Assembly: GCA_024228575.1 (NCBI GenBank)
Contig: JAAETH010000466.1
Coordinates: forward strand, 41,050 to 105,049
Source: Actinomycetes bacterium
GTDB taxonomy: Bacteria; Actinomycetota; Acidimicrobiia; Acidimicrobiales; Poriferisodalaceae
Reading direction: 5' to 3'
DNA length: 64,000 nucleotides
Under the pieces are notes generated by a model, which saw only the letters and a list, made by a program, of their open reading frames with translations, had not been told where the DNA came from and made no database searches. Positions 1 to 7,897 of the stretch are shown here, piece after piece; position 1 is the first letter of the stretch, and each line of letters begins with the position of its first letter. A program made the translations under genes and the position numbers.

Positions 1-705
1 GTGTTGACCCCGGATCATCTCGCATCGGCGGGTCACCTCGACGGGGCCATCATCGCAAGCCCCAACAACCCCACGGGCACGATGTTGGACGAAGATCAGC
101 TGATGGATCTGGCTTCGTGGTGCGACCACAACGGAGTGACCCTCGTCAGCGACGAGATCTACCACGGAATCACGTTCGGAAACCGAGCTCACACGGCGAT
201 CGACCTTCCAGGCCAGCCAATAGTCGTGAACAGCTTCTCGAAGTACTTCTCCATGACCGGTTGGCGACTCGGCTGGGTAATCCTCCCCGCCGATCTCCTC
301 ACACCCGTCGAGCGACTGGCCCAGAACCTGACCATCGCCCCTCCGACGCTGGCCCAAATTGCTGCCCGCGCGGCCTTCGACTGCCACGATGAGCTGCGCC
401 GCAACGTCGCCCTCTATGAGGAACACCGCTCCCAGCTTCTCAGCGCCCTGACCGACCTCGGATTCCTCCAGCTGGCGCCCGCTGACGGGGCGTTCTACGT
501 CTGGTCCGACGTCAGCCATCTGACCGACGACAGCCAGGTGTTGTGCCGCACATGGCTCGACGAACTCGGCGTAGCCACCACCCCTGGGCTCGACTTCGAC
601 CCAAACCACGGCCACCGATTCATCCGATTCAGCTACGCGGGCACCACGCGCGACATCACGGAGGCGATCGATCGCATCGCGACCTGGCTCGACGTGCAAC
701 GATGA
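1..705 (+). CDS. Class I/II PLP-dependent aminotransferase, 3' part
   Basis: The C-terminal 234 residues of a fold-type I aminotransferase of the aspartate/aromatic kind, which moves an amino group between an amino acid and a 2-oxo acid in the cytoplasm. Visible motifs are PNNPTG (21-26), DEIY (51-54), the PLP lysine in SFSKYFSMTGWR (K81) and the substrate carboxylate-binding arginine in IRFSYAG (R209). Family members have roughly 380-400 residues, so about 150 N-terminal residues lie upstream of the window. The GTG at base 1 is only the first codon available, not a believable start. Substrate cannot be told. It sits 4 bp ahead of the zinc-ribbon gene. Confidence 0.9.
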   Translation: MLTPDHLASAGHLDGAIIASPNNPTGTMLDEDQLMDLASWCDHNGVTLVSDEIYHGITFGNRAHTAIDLPGQPIVVNSFSKYFSMTGWRLGWVILPADLLTPVERLAQNLTIAPPTLAQIAARAAFDCHDELRRNVALYEEHRSQLLSALTDLGFLQLAPADGAFYVWSDVSHLTDDSQVLCRTWLDELGVATTPGLDFDPNHGHRFIRFSYAGTTRDITEAIDRIATWLDVQR

Positions 706-709
706 TCCG

Positions 710-931
710 GTGACCGAATTCTCCCTCGCCGAAGACTACGACCCGAACGCTCCACTGGCGTTCGACTGCCCACGCTGTCACCACGCCACCGAAGAGGCCT
801 TCTACGGTCCTTGCCGGAACTGCCGACGCGAGCTGACGGCTCAACTCGGCGGCGAGCGACGCAAGATTGTGACCACCGACTACGAACCGAAGATGAACGT
901 GGTGCCCAACCAGATAGCCACCAAGGAGTAG
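710..931 (+). CDS. Small zinc-ribbon protein
   Basis: A 73-residue protein with a GTG start. It has two cysteine pairs, CPRC near residue 20 and CRNC near residue 35, spaced as in a zinc ribbon, and a charged C-terminal tail. It lies 4 bp after the aminotransferase and 3 bp before the MmcQ-like gene, so the three are probably co-transcribed. Zinc binding is inferred from the cysteine spacing. Partner and role are unknown. Confidence 0.7.
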   Translation: MTEFSLAEDYDPNAPLAFDCPRCHHATEEAFYGPCRNCRRELTAQLGGERRKIVTTDYEPKMNVVPNQIATKE

Positions 932-934
932 CCG

Positions 935-1312
935 GTGACCACACATGCCGATCTGGTCGAGTGGTGTCTCGCCCAACCCGAGTCCGAGTCGACCAGACCA
1001 TTCGGACCCGATGTGGCGGTGTTCAAGATCGCAGGCAAGATGTTCGCTCTGGTCCCCGATGCCGCAAATCCGGCGACCATCTCGCTGAAGGGCGACCCGC
1101 TCGACAACGAGCGGCTGCGTCACAAACACACATCGGTGACCAGCGGTTATCACCTGAACAAGAAGCACTGGAACACCATCACGTGCGATGGTGATGTCGG
1201 CAATGCCGAGATCCGCGAACTGATCGAGGACAGCTACGACCTGGTGGTCGATTCGTTACCGAAGAAACACAGGTTGCGGATACAGGGACAGGTGCGAACT
1301 CAGGAGCCTTGA
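935..1312 (+). CDS. MmcQ/YjbR family protein
   Basis: A 125-residue single-domain protein of the MmcQ/YjbR (DUF419) family, often described as double-wing DNA-binding-like. The family pattern is clear: an N-terminal helix (VEWCLAQPESESTRPFG), then VAVFKIAGKMFALV, a central ISLKGDP segment, and the conserved GYHLNKKHWNTI. The GTG start lies 3 bp after the zinc-ribbon stop. Its 3' end overlaps the convergent M20 peptidase by 13 bp. The cellular role of the family is not settled. Confidence 0.85.
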   Translation: MTTHADLVEWCLAQPESESTRPFGPDVAVFKIAGKMFALVPDAANPATISLKGDPLDNERLRHKHTSVTSGYHLNKKHWNTITCDGDVGNAEIRELIEDSYDLVVDSLPKKHRLRIQGQVRTQEP

Positions 1313-2724
1313 ACCGCGTGGGCCGCGAGCATCTCGGCGACACACCCCGTGACTCGTTTGGCCGTGGCGATGTCGAGGAACTCGTTCGGTCCGTGAGCGT
1401 TCGAACCAGGGCCAAGCACACCGGTGATGACAAACTGGGCCGTCGGAAACTTCGTGCCGAGCATCCCCATGAACGGGATCGAGCCACCCTCACCCTGGTA
1501 GCCGGCCGGACGCCCAAAATGTCGCTCCGAGGAATCGTCCAGGACGTCGGCGAGCCAGGGTTCGAAAGGTGGTGCTGCCCATCCGGGTCCGCTCTCGGCA
1601 TCAGCGAAGGTGGCCGTGGCCCCATAGGGCACACGATCGGTGAGTGCCCTTGTGACCGCTTCGAGCGCAAGGGTCGGATTCGTGGTGGGGGGCAGGCGAA
1701 ACGACAGCTTGGCCGATGTGCGAGGACGGAGGACGTTGCCGGCGTCGCCGGGTTCGGGAGCACCACCTAGGCCTACGACCGAGAGTGCCGGTCGCCAAGT
1801 CCTGTTCAAGATCAGCTCGACCACGTCCTCCTCGACGGGTCGCGTCGAGCCGGCGAGCGGCAGGGCGCCGACGAGTTCGTGGGCGAGGAGGGGTGCCGCG
1901 GCCTCGGCCTTGGAACGGATGTCGTCGGGTATTTCGGCGTGCAGTTCAGGGAGGCGGATGCGCCCGCTACCACAGTCTTCCACCCGATCGATGAGGTTGC
2001 GAAGGATACGAAACGATGAGGGCACAACCCCGCTGGCCGAACCACTGTGCATCCCCTGCTCGGCAACCTCGACTTCGAGCACTCCGCTGACGAGACCGCG
2101 CAGCGACGTCGTCACCCAGAGTGCCTCGTAGTCGGCGGCGCCCGAGTCGAGGCACACGACAAGACCGACATCGCCCAAACGGTCGGCGAGATTGTCGACA
2201 TGGGCCGCGAGGTCGGGGCTGCCCGATTCTTCGCCTGCCTCGATGAGGACCACCAGCCTGGCGTGAATGCCGCCCGAGGCCACGAGTGCCTCGACGGCCG
2301 TGAGCGAGGCGAACATCGCGTAGCCGTCATCACCTCCGCCTCTGCCGTACAGACGCCCATCCTCGAGAACCGGTGTCCAAGGGCCCTTGTTGTCGTCCCA
2401 GCCCTCCATCTCGGGTTGTTTGTCGAGATGGCCGTACAACAGGACCGTGTGTTCGCTGACCGCAGCACGATGGGCCGGGATCTCACACACGAGGACAGGA
2501 GTACATCCCTCGAGTTCGACGACGTCGACGGTCATCCCCTCGATCGGGCGTGAACGCGCCCATGATGCGAACAACTCGACGGCGGCGGCCATATGGCCAT
2601 TGGTCGCCCAATCGGGATCGAAGGCTTCGCTGAGGTTCGGGATGGTTATGTACTCGTGCAGCGTCGGGACGACGTCGTCATCCCAGACGGAGTCGACGTG
2701 ATCGGTCAGTTCATCGAAACCCAT
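1300..2724 (-). CDS. M20 family metallopeptidase (dipeptidase-like)
   Basis: A 474-residue cytosolic zinc peptidase of the M20/ArgE/CNDP group, cutting dipeptides or N-acyl amino acids. The metal site is visible as GHLDKQP (H99, D101), the bridging Asp in GRGGGDDG (about 132), the catalytic pair in GEESGS (E165, E166) and a later LDSG Asp. The lid/dimerisation domain lies between about residues 205 and 330. I start at the ATG at 2724 because a GGGGGAGG Shine-Dalgarno sequence stands just before it. The longer frame to 2916 reads through a terminator-like hairpin. A structured leader with a 13-codon ORF precedes the gene. Substrate is unknown. Confidence 0.88.
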   Translation of the reverse strand: MGFDELTDHVDSVWDDDVVPTLHEYITIPNLSEAFDPDWATNGHMAAAVELFASWARSRPIEGMTVDVVELEGCTPVLVCEIPAHRAAVSEHTVLLYGHLDKQPEMEGWDDNKGPWTPVLEDGRLYGRGGGDDGYAMFASLTAVEALVASGGIHARLVVLIEAGEESGSPDLAAHVDNLADRLGDVGLVVCLDSGAADYEALWVTTSLRGLVSGVLEVEVAEQGMHSGSASGVVPSSFRILRNLIDRVEDCGSGRIRLPELHAEIPDDIRSKAEAAAPLLAHELVGALPLAGSTRPVEEDVVELILNRTWRPALSVVGLGGAPEPGDAGNVLRPRTSAKLSFRLPPTTNPTLALEAVTRALTDRVPYGATATFADAESGPGWAAPPFEPWLADVLDDSSERHFGRPAGYQGEGGSIPFMGMLGTKFPTAQFVITGVLGPGSNAHGPNEFLDIATAKRVTGCVAEMLAAHAVQGS

Positions 2725-2763
2725 TGGTTCGGTTCCTCCCCCTCGTCCCGGCAAGGAACATGG

Positions 2764-2865
2764 TGAAAAAGAAGAAACCCCGAGCCACTTCATCGGCGAC
2801 CACACGACATGTCGTCGGGTGGCCATCAGATGCCGCGGTCGGACAGGGCCGCGAGGCTCGGGGTT
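2764..2865 (-). terminator. Rho-independent terminator or attenuator before the M20 peptidase
   Basis: On the minus strand AACCCCGAGCC (2855-2865) pairs perfectly over 11 bp with GGCTCGGGGTT (2776-2786), followed at once by a T-rich run TTCTTCTTTTT. The 68-nt loop holds further hairpins (GCGG/CCGC, and GGCCAC/GTGGTC stacked on CGAC/GTCG). It ends about 40 nt before the peptidase start, so it could end the upstream desulfhydrase transcript or act as an attenuator for the peptidase. Confidence 0.7.
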
Positions 2866-2944
2866 CCGGTGGTCCGGGTTGGAGTCGCCACCATTGGCCG
2901 CAACCCCAGAGGGCAACGGCCGGAGGCAACCCGTGGCGGGTGCC

Positions 2945-2986
2945 TCAGCGCCCGGCCACCTCCAAGGTCCTACTTTCAGAAATCAT
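2945..2986 (-). CDS. Putative 13-residue leader peptide
   Basis: A minus-strand mini-ORF, ATG at 2986 to TGA at 2945, encoding MISESRTLEVAGR. It has one of the strongest ribosome binding sites in the window: AAAGGAGGGGATGA, nearly a full complement of the 16S 3' end, nine bases before the ATG. A GNRA hairpin (CGATGT-GCAA-ACATCG) stands just upstream of that site. Several GC-rich hairpins and a terminator follow. The arrangement suggests a translated attenuator leader. The peptide has no run of one amino acid, so a simple amino-acid sensor is not supported. Confidence 0.45.
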   Translation of the reverse strand: MISESRTLEVAGR

Positions 2987-3071
2987 GTAGTCATCCCCTC
3001 CTTTCTTTGGTGACCCGATGTTTGCACATCGAAACCCACGCTGCGAGTCGGTTGGCAAACACGGTGCAGAT

Positions 3072-4025
3072 CTACCGCTTGCCGACCCATGTGGCGTATC
3101 GCTCGGTGAACAACACAGGAGAGCCACCGGTGGCGACGAAGACGATCGGTCGGTCGGAGCCGAGACGCCCCTCGCCAGCCAGGTGGACCAGTCCACCAAA
3201 CGCCTTTCCCGAATAGACGGGATCGAGAACCACGCCGGCGTGACGCAGGGCTAGCGAAATCGCGGTCCTCGTCGCATCGGTCTTGGCGCCGTAGCCGTCG
3301 CCGACAAACCCCTCGATGACATTGGGAGACCCCACCGGCACCCGCCTGCCCGCCAGGACGGCGGTCTGGCTCGCGAGGTTTGCGACCTTCGGGGTGATCT
3401 CCCGTACCGCCCCGACATCTACGGCCGTCACCCTCGCGTGATCGCCAAAACCGGCGACCAGCCCGGCGTGGGTGCCACCGGAACCAGTGGCGTGAACGAC
3501 CAGGCTGTCGGCTGGGCCCTGATCGTCGATCTCGTCGGCGGCCTCTACGTATCCGAGACAACCGACCGGAGTTGATCCGCCGAGCGGAATTGCGTATCCA
3601 CCGTCCGTCGCGGCAGCCGTGTCGACGATCACGTCGTCGAGGTCGTCGGAATACGCGTCGCCGGTGAAGACGAGTTCGGCACCGGCGATGTTGTCGAGCA
3701 CGAGGTTCCCCTGGGGGGCGCCAGAGGGGTCGCCGCGAAGCACGGCGACACAACCCAGCCCTGTCATGGCCGCGGCAACGGCGGTCATGCGTACATGGTT
3801 GCTCTGGGCGGCCCCGCCCGTGACGAGGGTCGTAGCACCACTGCCGATCGCATCGGCACACAGGTACTCGAGCTTGCGAGCCTTGTTGCCACCGCCGGCG
3901 ATGGCGGTGAGGTCGTCGCGCTTGAAATAGAGCTGGCCTCGTTCCAGGCCGATCGCTTCGGCGAGATCGTCGCAGCGTTGCATCGGGGTCGGCGCGCCGG
4001 CAAATCGAATCGGTTCGAGGTCCAT
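3072..4025 (-). CDS. D-cysteine desulfhydrase / ACC deaminase family PLP enzyme
   Basis: A 317-residue fold-type II PLP enzyme. This group includes D-cysteine desulfhydrase, 1-aminocyclopropane-1-carboxylate deaminase and L-cysteate sulfo-lyase, which release ammonia by elimination from small amino acids. Visible are the PLP lysine in GGGNKARKLE (K48), the substrate loop GGAAQSNHVRM (S75-N76-H77) and the phosphate-binding glycine loop ATGSGGTHAG. The N-terminal RFAGAPTPMQR is typical. The start is supported by a TAGGTT box (4032-4037) six bases before the ATG, suggesting a leaderless mRNA. The exact substrate cannot be decided. It is divergent from the coiled-coil gene. Confidence 0.85.
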   Translation of the reverse strand: MDLEPIRFAGAPTPMQRCDDLAEAIGLERGQLYFKRDDLTAIAGGGNKARKLEYLCADAIGSGATTLVTGGAAQSNHVRMTAVAAAMTGLGCVAVLRGDPSGAPQGNLVLDNIAGAELVFTGDAYSDDLDDVIVDTAAATDGGYAIPLGGSTPVGCLGYVEAADEIDDQGPADSLVVHATGSGGTHAGLVAGFGDHARVTAVDVGAVREITPKVANLASQTAVLAGRRVPVGSPNVIEGFVGDGYGAKTDATRTAISLALRHAGVVLDPVYSGKAFGGLVHLAGEGRLGSDRPIVFVATGGSPVLFTERYATWVGKR

Positions 4026-4209
4026 CTGCGAAACCTAGTGCGGTCCCTTGTTCGATGTTGCGACGCAGCAGCAACGGATCTCCACGCGAGCGGCCCGGTG
4101 AACACACAATCACTTTTGCTCCGGGGCTCATGGCCGACGAACAGGAGAGGAGAAGGCACAACGCTGTGCCGGAGGGGTTGAGAACGATGAGATCCGAGGC
4201 AACGGGCTG

Positions 4210-5538
4210 ATGGGACGCTGCTATGACTTCGGCGTCTCCATCGACGCCAGCTCAGAACGAGCGATGGTCGTGGCGCCACAAGGCGGGCTCTGTATCTGCC
4301 CTTCGAGCGGCGCCAGCTGCCCGGGCAGGTTTGCCGGATGTGCCGCAATACTGAACCAGCCGGGACGTGTGCCTCCCAACGCTCCGTCATGGGCTGTCGA
4401 AGCAACTTCCGAACCGACCACCTCCGGGGCAAACACCACTGCTGGCCACCAGACCTCTGCTGTTTCTGGAATCGCCTACCCGGCCTATTCCGCACCGCCC
4501 GCGTATGCCCAACCGGTGATGCAGGCATCCCACCACACCGAGCAGGCACAGCCAGTGCATGCGATCGCCCGGCCGCCGATGGCACAGGCCGGCCCGGTAT
4601 TGCAGACCACACCGACGCAGGCGGTGGCGCCCGAGTTCACCGAGGGAGCCTCGGATTGGCAGCAGGCTCTCGGCAACGCCGAGGAACGGCGCCGTCGCCA
4701 GGACAACGACAGGGCTCTCGCCGATCTGCGCGAGACGGTGGAAGGACTGAGACAAGCCATCGAGGACAAGAACTCGGTATCGGTCGACGATCTGGCCGAT
4801 GCAGTGCTCCATTTGAGGGAGACCACGCTCAAGACCGCTCCACTCGACGAAGAGGTACGAGAGGTACGGCGAACACAGGAGTCGATCCGACGGAGCACAA
4901 CCCAGCTGGATGTAGTTCCGGGGAAGCTCGAGGGAGTCGAGACCTCACTCTCCGCGCTGGCCTCGTCGATGGATACGATCCAGCACGACGTGGCGAGAGG
5001 CGCAGGGCTCGCCGACCAGCTCACACGAATGCAGGTATCGATCGAGCGACTGGCCAAGGCGGTAGTCGAGGTGCGCGATGGGCGCGACGATTCGTCCGCA
5101 ACAATCGCCCACGGAACCATGTTGGACTCGATCGAGAGCGCAACCTCGATGATGATGGCGATGCGCAACGAGACCGTGGAACTCGCGGAAAAACAAGCGC
5201 GGGAAACCCACGCCTTGCGCCGTCAGGTGGCCGACCTGTTGCGCCGCAACGACGAACGCCGAGGACCCGACACCGGGTCAAACGATTCGGTCGAACTCCT
5301 GGAACGCCAATTCGACACGCTGCGTCGCGAGATTTCGCAGATACGACCAAACCCCGACGTCGCGACCGCCTCCCAACTCGCTCAGACGCTGAACGTCCTG
5401 CGCGAAGCCGGAGTCGAGGACATCTCGGCAGCCCACCTCGTCCATTCGTTCCAGCTCGAGATGCGCGATCTGAGATCGGAGATAGCCGCTCTCAAATCCC
5501 AGTTCGTGGGTGGGATCGAACCCGAGCTGAGGGTTTGA
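4210..5538 (+). CDS. Coiled-coil protein with Cys-rich N-terminus
   Basis: 442 residues, family not recognised. The N-terminus holds five cysteines (about 4, 28, 30, 37, 44, with CICPSSGASCPGRFAGC). Then comes a low-complexity Ala/Pro/Thr/Gln segment (about 50-145), and residues 150 to 435 are highly charged and heptad-like, predicting long coiled coils. There is no signal peptide or membrane segment. It opens a plus-strand run with a methyltransferase (14 bp on), a glycosyltransferase and a small protein. Tethering or scaffolding of glycan enzymes is only a guess. A weak GAGG precedes the ATG, and the ATG at 4264 is an alternative start. Confidence 0.65.
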   Translation: MGRCYDFGVSIDASSERAMVVAPQGGLCICPSSGASCPGRFAGCAAILNQPGRVPPNAPSWAVEATSEPTTSGANTTAGHQTSAVSGIAYPAYSAPPAYAQPVMQASHHTEQAQPVHAIARPPMAQAGPVLQTTPTQAVAPEFTEGASDWQQALGNAEERRRRQDNDRALADLRETVEGLRQAIEDKNSVSVDDLADAVLHLRETTLKTAPLDEEVREVRRTQESIRRSTTQLDVVPGKLEGVETSLSALASSMDTIQHDVARGAGLADQLTRMQVSIERLAKAVVEVRDGRDDSSATIAHGTMLDSIESATSMMMAMRNETVELAEKQARETHALRRQVADLLRRNDERRGPDTGSNDSVELLERQFDTLRREISQIRPNPDVATASQLAQTLNVLREAGVEDISAAHLVHSFQLEMRDLRSEIAALKSQFVGGIEPELRV

Positions 5539-5552
5539 CGGGAGGCACATCC

Positions 5553-6296
5553 ATGACCGCACAGATGGTCACTCCGAGGATCGACTGGCCGGTATGGACC
5601 AGGTTCGCCTTGACCGGACACGACCTCGACATCGCGGTCCGGCGCCTGGGAGGCGACAAGGCCCTGGACCGCTGGCGCCACAGCCTGCGGCACCGCATCT
5701 TGACGGGAACATCCTTTCCTCCCCTCGACAGGCCCAAACGTTGGGACGAAGCCAATGTCGTCGAGCTGCTGACATTCGCCGACGGCAACATCAGCATGCT
5801 CGACTGCGGTGCGTACAACTCACCCGCTCCCTGGGCGGCGTCGCGGCTCGGTGTCCGCAACGTGGCAGGCATCGACCTCAACCCTCGGTTGCCGATGTCG
5901 CCACACTCGCACCACATCGACTACTCGTGCCAGAACATGATGGCGACCGCCTACCACGACGCATCGTTCGATGCGATCGTTTCCGGCTCGGTTGTCGAAC
6001 ACGGCGTCGACTGGCGGGCCTGGCTGGGCGAGTGCCGTCGACTGATCCGTCCCGGTGGCCTGCTGTACGTGTCCACCGACGTTGTCCACGAGGAGATCGA
6101 CACATCGGGCCTGGCCGCATTCGGTCTGCCGTGGAATCCACTGCGGCCTTCCGAGATCGCCGGGATGAAAGACCTGTTCGCCGAGGCGGGCTTCGAGGCC
6201 GCGGAGACACCGACCCCGGTGTTGCCCGACGATCTCCCTGTCGAGTTCCTCGACGTCGAGATCGGATTTGTCGGCTTCGCCGTGAGAGTGGCTTGA
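5553..6296 (+). CDS. Class I SAM-dependent methyltransferase
   Basis: A 247-residue Rossmann methyltransferase. Motif I is SMLDCGAYNSPAP (about 81-93) with the acidic end of strand 2 in VAGIDLN (104-110). The post-motif region is FDAIVSGSVVEHG, and LIRPGGLLYVSTD is the usual strand-5 signature. The start is firm: a GGGAGG site lies seven bases before the ATG at 5553, after the coiled-coil stop. Placed between a coiled-coil protein and a glycosyltransferase, it probably methylates a sugar or a glycan-linked acceptor, but this is inferred from position only. Confidence 0.82.
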   Translation: MTAQMVTPRIDWPVWTRFALTGHDLDIAVRRLGGDKALDRWRHSLRHRILTGTSFPPLDRPKRWDEANVVELLTFADGNISMLDCGAYNSPAPWAASRLGVRNVAGIDLNPRLPMSPHSHHIDYSCQNMMATAYHDASFDAIVSGSVVEHGVDWRAWLGECRRLIRPGGLLYVSTDVVHEEIDTSGLAAFGLPWNPLRPSEIAGMKDLFAEAGFEAAETPTPVLPDDLPVEFLDVEIGFVGFAVRVA

Positions 6297-6303
6297 GGTA
6301 CCC

Positions 6304-7437
6304 ATGCGCGTCGCACTGGTCACCGCTCACTATCCACCCCGCCTCTCAGGACACGCCGACTATTGCAGCCTGCTGGCTCACGCCCTGATCGACGAAGGCC
6401 TCGACGTCAGCGTTGTCGTGTTGGGCCAAGACGAGGTCCTCGACGGCGACGGGCTGGAAGTGACGAACGGTTGTTTTCCCGGATCTCTCGGCGAACTGGG
6501 CAAGGTGGTCGATCAGATACACGAACTCGCACCCGATGTCGTGTTGCTCCAGTTCGAAGCCCATGCGTTCCAGCTCGCCTGGGCGCCCCACCTACTGCCC
6601 ATGATGTTGCGGCGCCGCGGCATGCGGGTTGTGATGACCTACCACGAGCTCTGGAAACCCGGCCGGCTCGGCCACCTTCCAAAGGTTGCTGTCCTCAACG
6701 CCCCACACCGCGTCGTCACGTTCAGCCATTGGCACGCAGATGGCGTCGCCCGCTTCCGGAAGCTGGGACCTCGAGCCGACATCGTCGCCTGCGGTTCAAA
6801 CATCGTGAAACCCGTGACGGCCGATCGCTCGCTGCTGAGAGCCAGATTTGACATCGAGGCAAGCACAATCCTGTTCACGTTCTTCGGGTTCGTCATGAAG
6901 GAACACAAGGTCGTCGAACTGATCGAGGCTCTGGCGGAAGTCCGTTCGGCGGGCTTCGACGCACGGCTCCAGGTGATCGGCAAGTTCGACCCGAAGATCG
7001 ATGGCTACCACCAACAACTCGTCAGGCGTTCGGTCGAGTTGGGTCTACGCGAAGCGGTCACATGGCACGGCCGCGTGATGGACGACACAGACGTGGCCCG
7101 ACTCATCCAGGTGAGCGACGTTGGGGTCTTGCCGTACGACACAGGCGTGGGCGAGAACAACGGTGCGTTTGCTGCTTTCGCTCACTACGGAGTACCGACG
7201 GTGACCACTCGGGGTCACCGCTCGGCGACGATGGAGCAGATGGAGGTGGCGCGGTTCGTCGAGGCGACCGGAGACGGCCTAGCCGACGCAATGCTCGATC
7301 TGGCCCGCGATCCCGAAACTCGCGAACTGCTGTCGAAACGGGTCAAGGAATGGGCGGATCGGCGCAGCTGGAAAGCCGCCGGCACCGCCTATGCATCGAT
7401 ACTGACCGGCGATGAACCAACGGTGGAGGTGCTCTGA
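6304..7437 (+). CDS. Glycosyltransferase family 4 (GT-B)
   Basis: 377 residues, GT-B fold. The N-terminal half begins with the typical MRVALVTAHYPPRLSGHADYC glycine loop, and the C-terminal nucleotide-sugar domain includes FFGFVMKEHKVVELIEAL and VLPYDTGVGENNGAFAAFAHYGVPTVTT. The classical EX7E motif of GT4 is replaced by the GENNGAFAAF segment, so donor and retaining mechanism are less certain. It lies 7 bp after the methyltransferase with a GAGG site and is likely co-transcribed with it. Cytoplasmic, possibly membrane-associated. Confidence 0.82.
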   Translation: MRVALVTAHYPPRLSGHADYCSLLAHALIDEGLDVSVVVLGQDEVLDGDGLEVTNGCFPGSLGELGKVVDQIHELAPDVVLLQFEAHAFQLAWAPHLLPMMLRRRGMRVVMTYHELWKPGRLGHLPKVAVLNAPHRVVTFSHWHADGVARFRKLGPRADIVACGSNIVKPVTADRSLLRARFDIEASTILFTFFGFVMKEHKVVELIEALAEVRSAGFDARLQVIGKFDPKIDGYHQQLVRRSVELGLREAVTWHGRVMDDTDVARLIQVSDVGVLPYDTGVGENNGAFAAFAHYGVPTVTTRGHRSATMEQMEVARFVEATGDGLADAMLDLARDPETRELLSKRVKEWADRRSWKAAGTAYASILTGDEPTVEVL

Positions 7438-7438
7438 G

Positions 7439-7759
7439 ATGACGCTTTCGACCGATGGGCCTCGCATGAACAGGGCGATCTTCGGATTGTCGGAAAACGA
7501 TCTACCCCATGACGGGATCGACGGCACCGCCGTGTGGCCGGTGATCGAGTCGTCGAGGGCTCGAAACAGTGCCAGGGCCATCACGGGCGTGCGGCGCCAT
7601 CTTGCCTGGTACGCCATGAAACGTCACGCCGGGTCGATCGACAAGCTGGTACTGATCAACCCGCCACGATGGGCAAAACGCTCGATCGATCGTCGTCGCA
7701 GCGCGGACGGCCTTCCCGCCGCGTCGACGGAACTCACTCGGCCAGATCCAGTCGCCTAG
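7439..7759 (+). CDS. Small basic hypothetical protein
   Basis: A 106-residue protein, not recognised. It starts at the ATG at 7439, one base after the glycosyltransferase stop, with GGAGG in the right place, which argues that it is translated. The middle (about 35-80) is rich in Arg and aromatic residues (TGVRRHLAWYAMKRHAG, LINPPRWAKRS), while the C-terminus looks unstructured. It ends the plus-strand run. The 138 bp to the convergent flippase-acyltransferase gene show no further feature that I can support. Confidence 0.45.
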   Translation: MTLSTDGPRMNRAIFGLSENDLPHDGIDGTAVWPVIESSRARNSARAITGVRRHLAWYAMKRHAGSIDKLVLINPPRWAKRSIDRRRSADGLPAASTELTRPDPVA

Positions 7760-7897
7760 TCCTTCCTGTCCGGAGGTTGTGGTTGGCGAACGTTTCGCAG
7801 TGGTTCCCCATTCTGGGTCGCCTGAACGGTCGTGGATGATCAACCGTGACCCGACTCAGACGGTGGGACAGTCGACGCAGCAACCGGCCTGCACCGA

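Larger units (their letters stand above)
2725..3071 (-). promoter_or_regulatory. 347-bp structured intergenic leader
   Basis: This gap between the desulfhydrase stop and the M20 start is far longer than its neighbours. Read on the minus strand it holds, in order: a GNRA hairpin, an extended Shine-Dalgarno site, the 13-codon ORF, the hairpin GGCACCCG/CGGGTTGCC, a GGCCG/CGGCC hairpin, a possible GGTGG/CCACC pairing, and the 11-bp terminator stem. GGGGTT near 2895 could pair with AACCCC of the terminator's 5' arm and so act as an antiterminator. I do not recognise it as a known riboswitch class. Confidence 0.45.

Noticed and set aside
1..705. Complete short aminotransferase starting at base 1
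   Set aside because: The N-terminal cofactor- and substrate-binding segments of the family are missing, so the gene is cut by the window edge.
2904..2960. SAM-riboswitch-like words (GGCAACCC...GGGTGCC) on the plus strand
   Set aside because: No plus-strand gene follows until 4210, and the core helices of SAM-I/IV could not be completed. The same bases form hairpins in the minus-strand leader.
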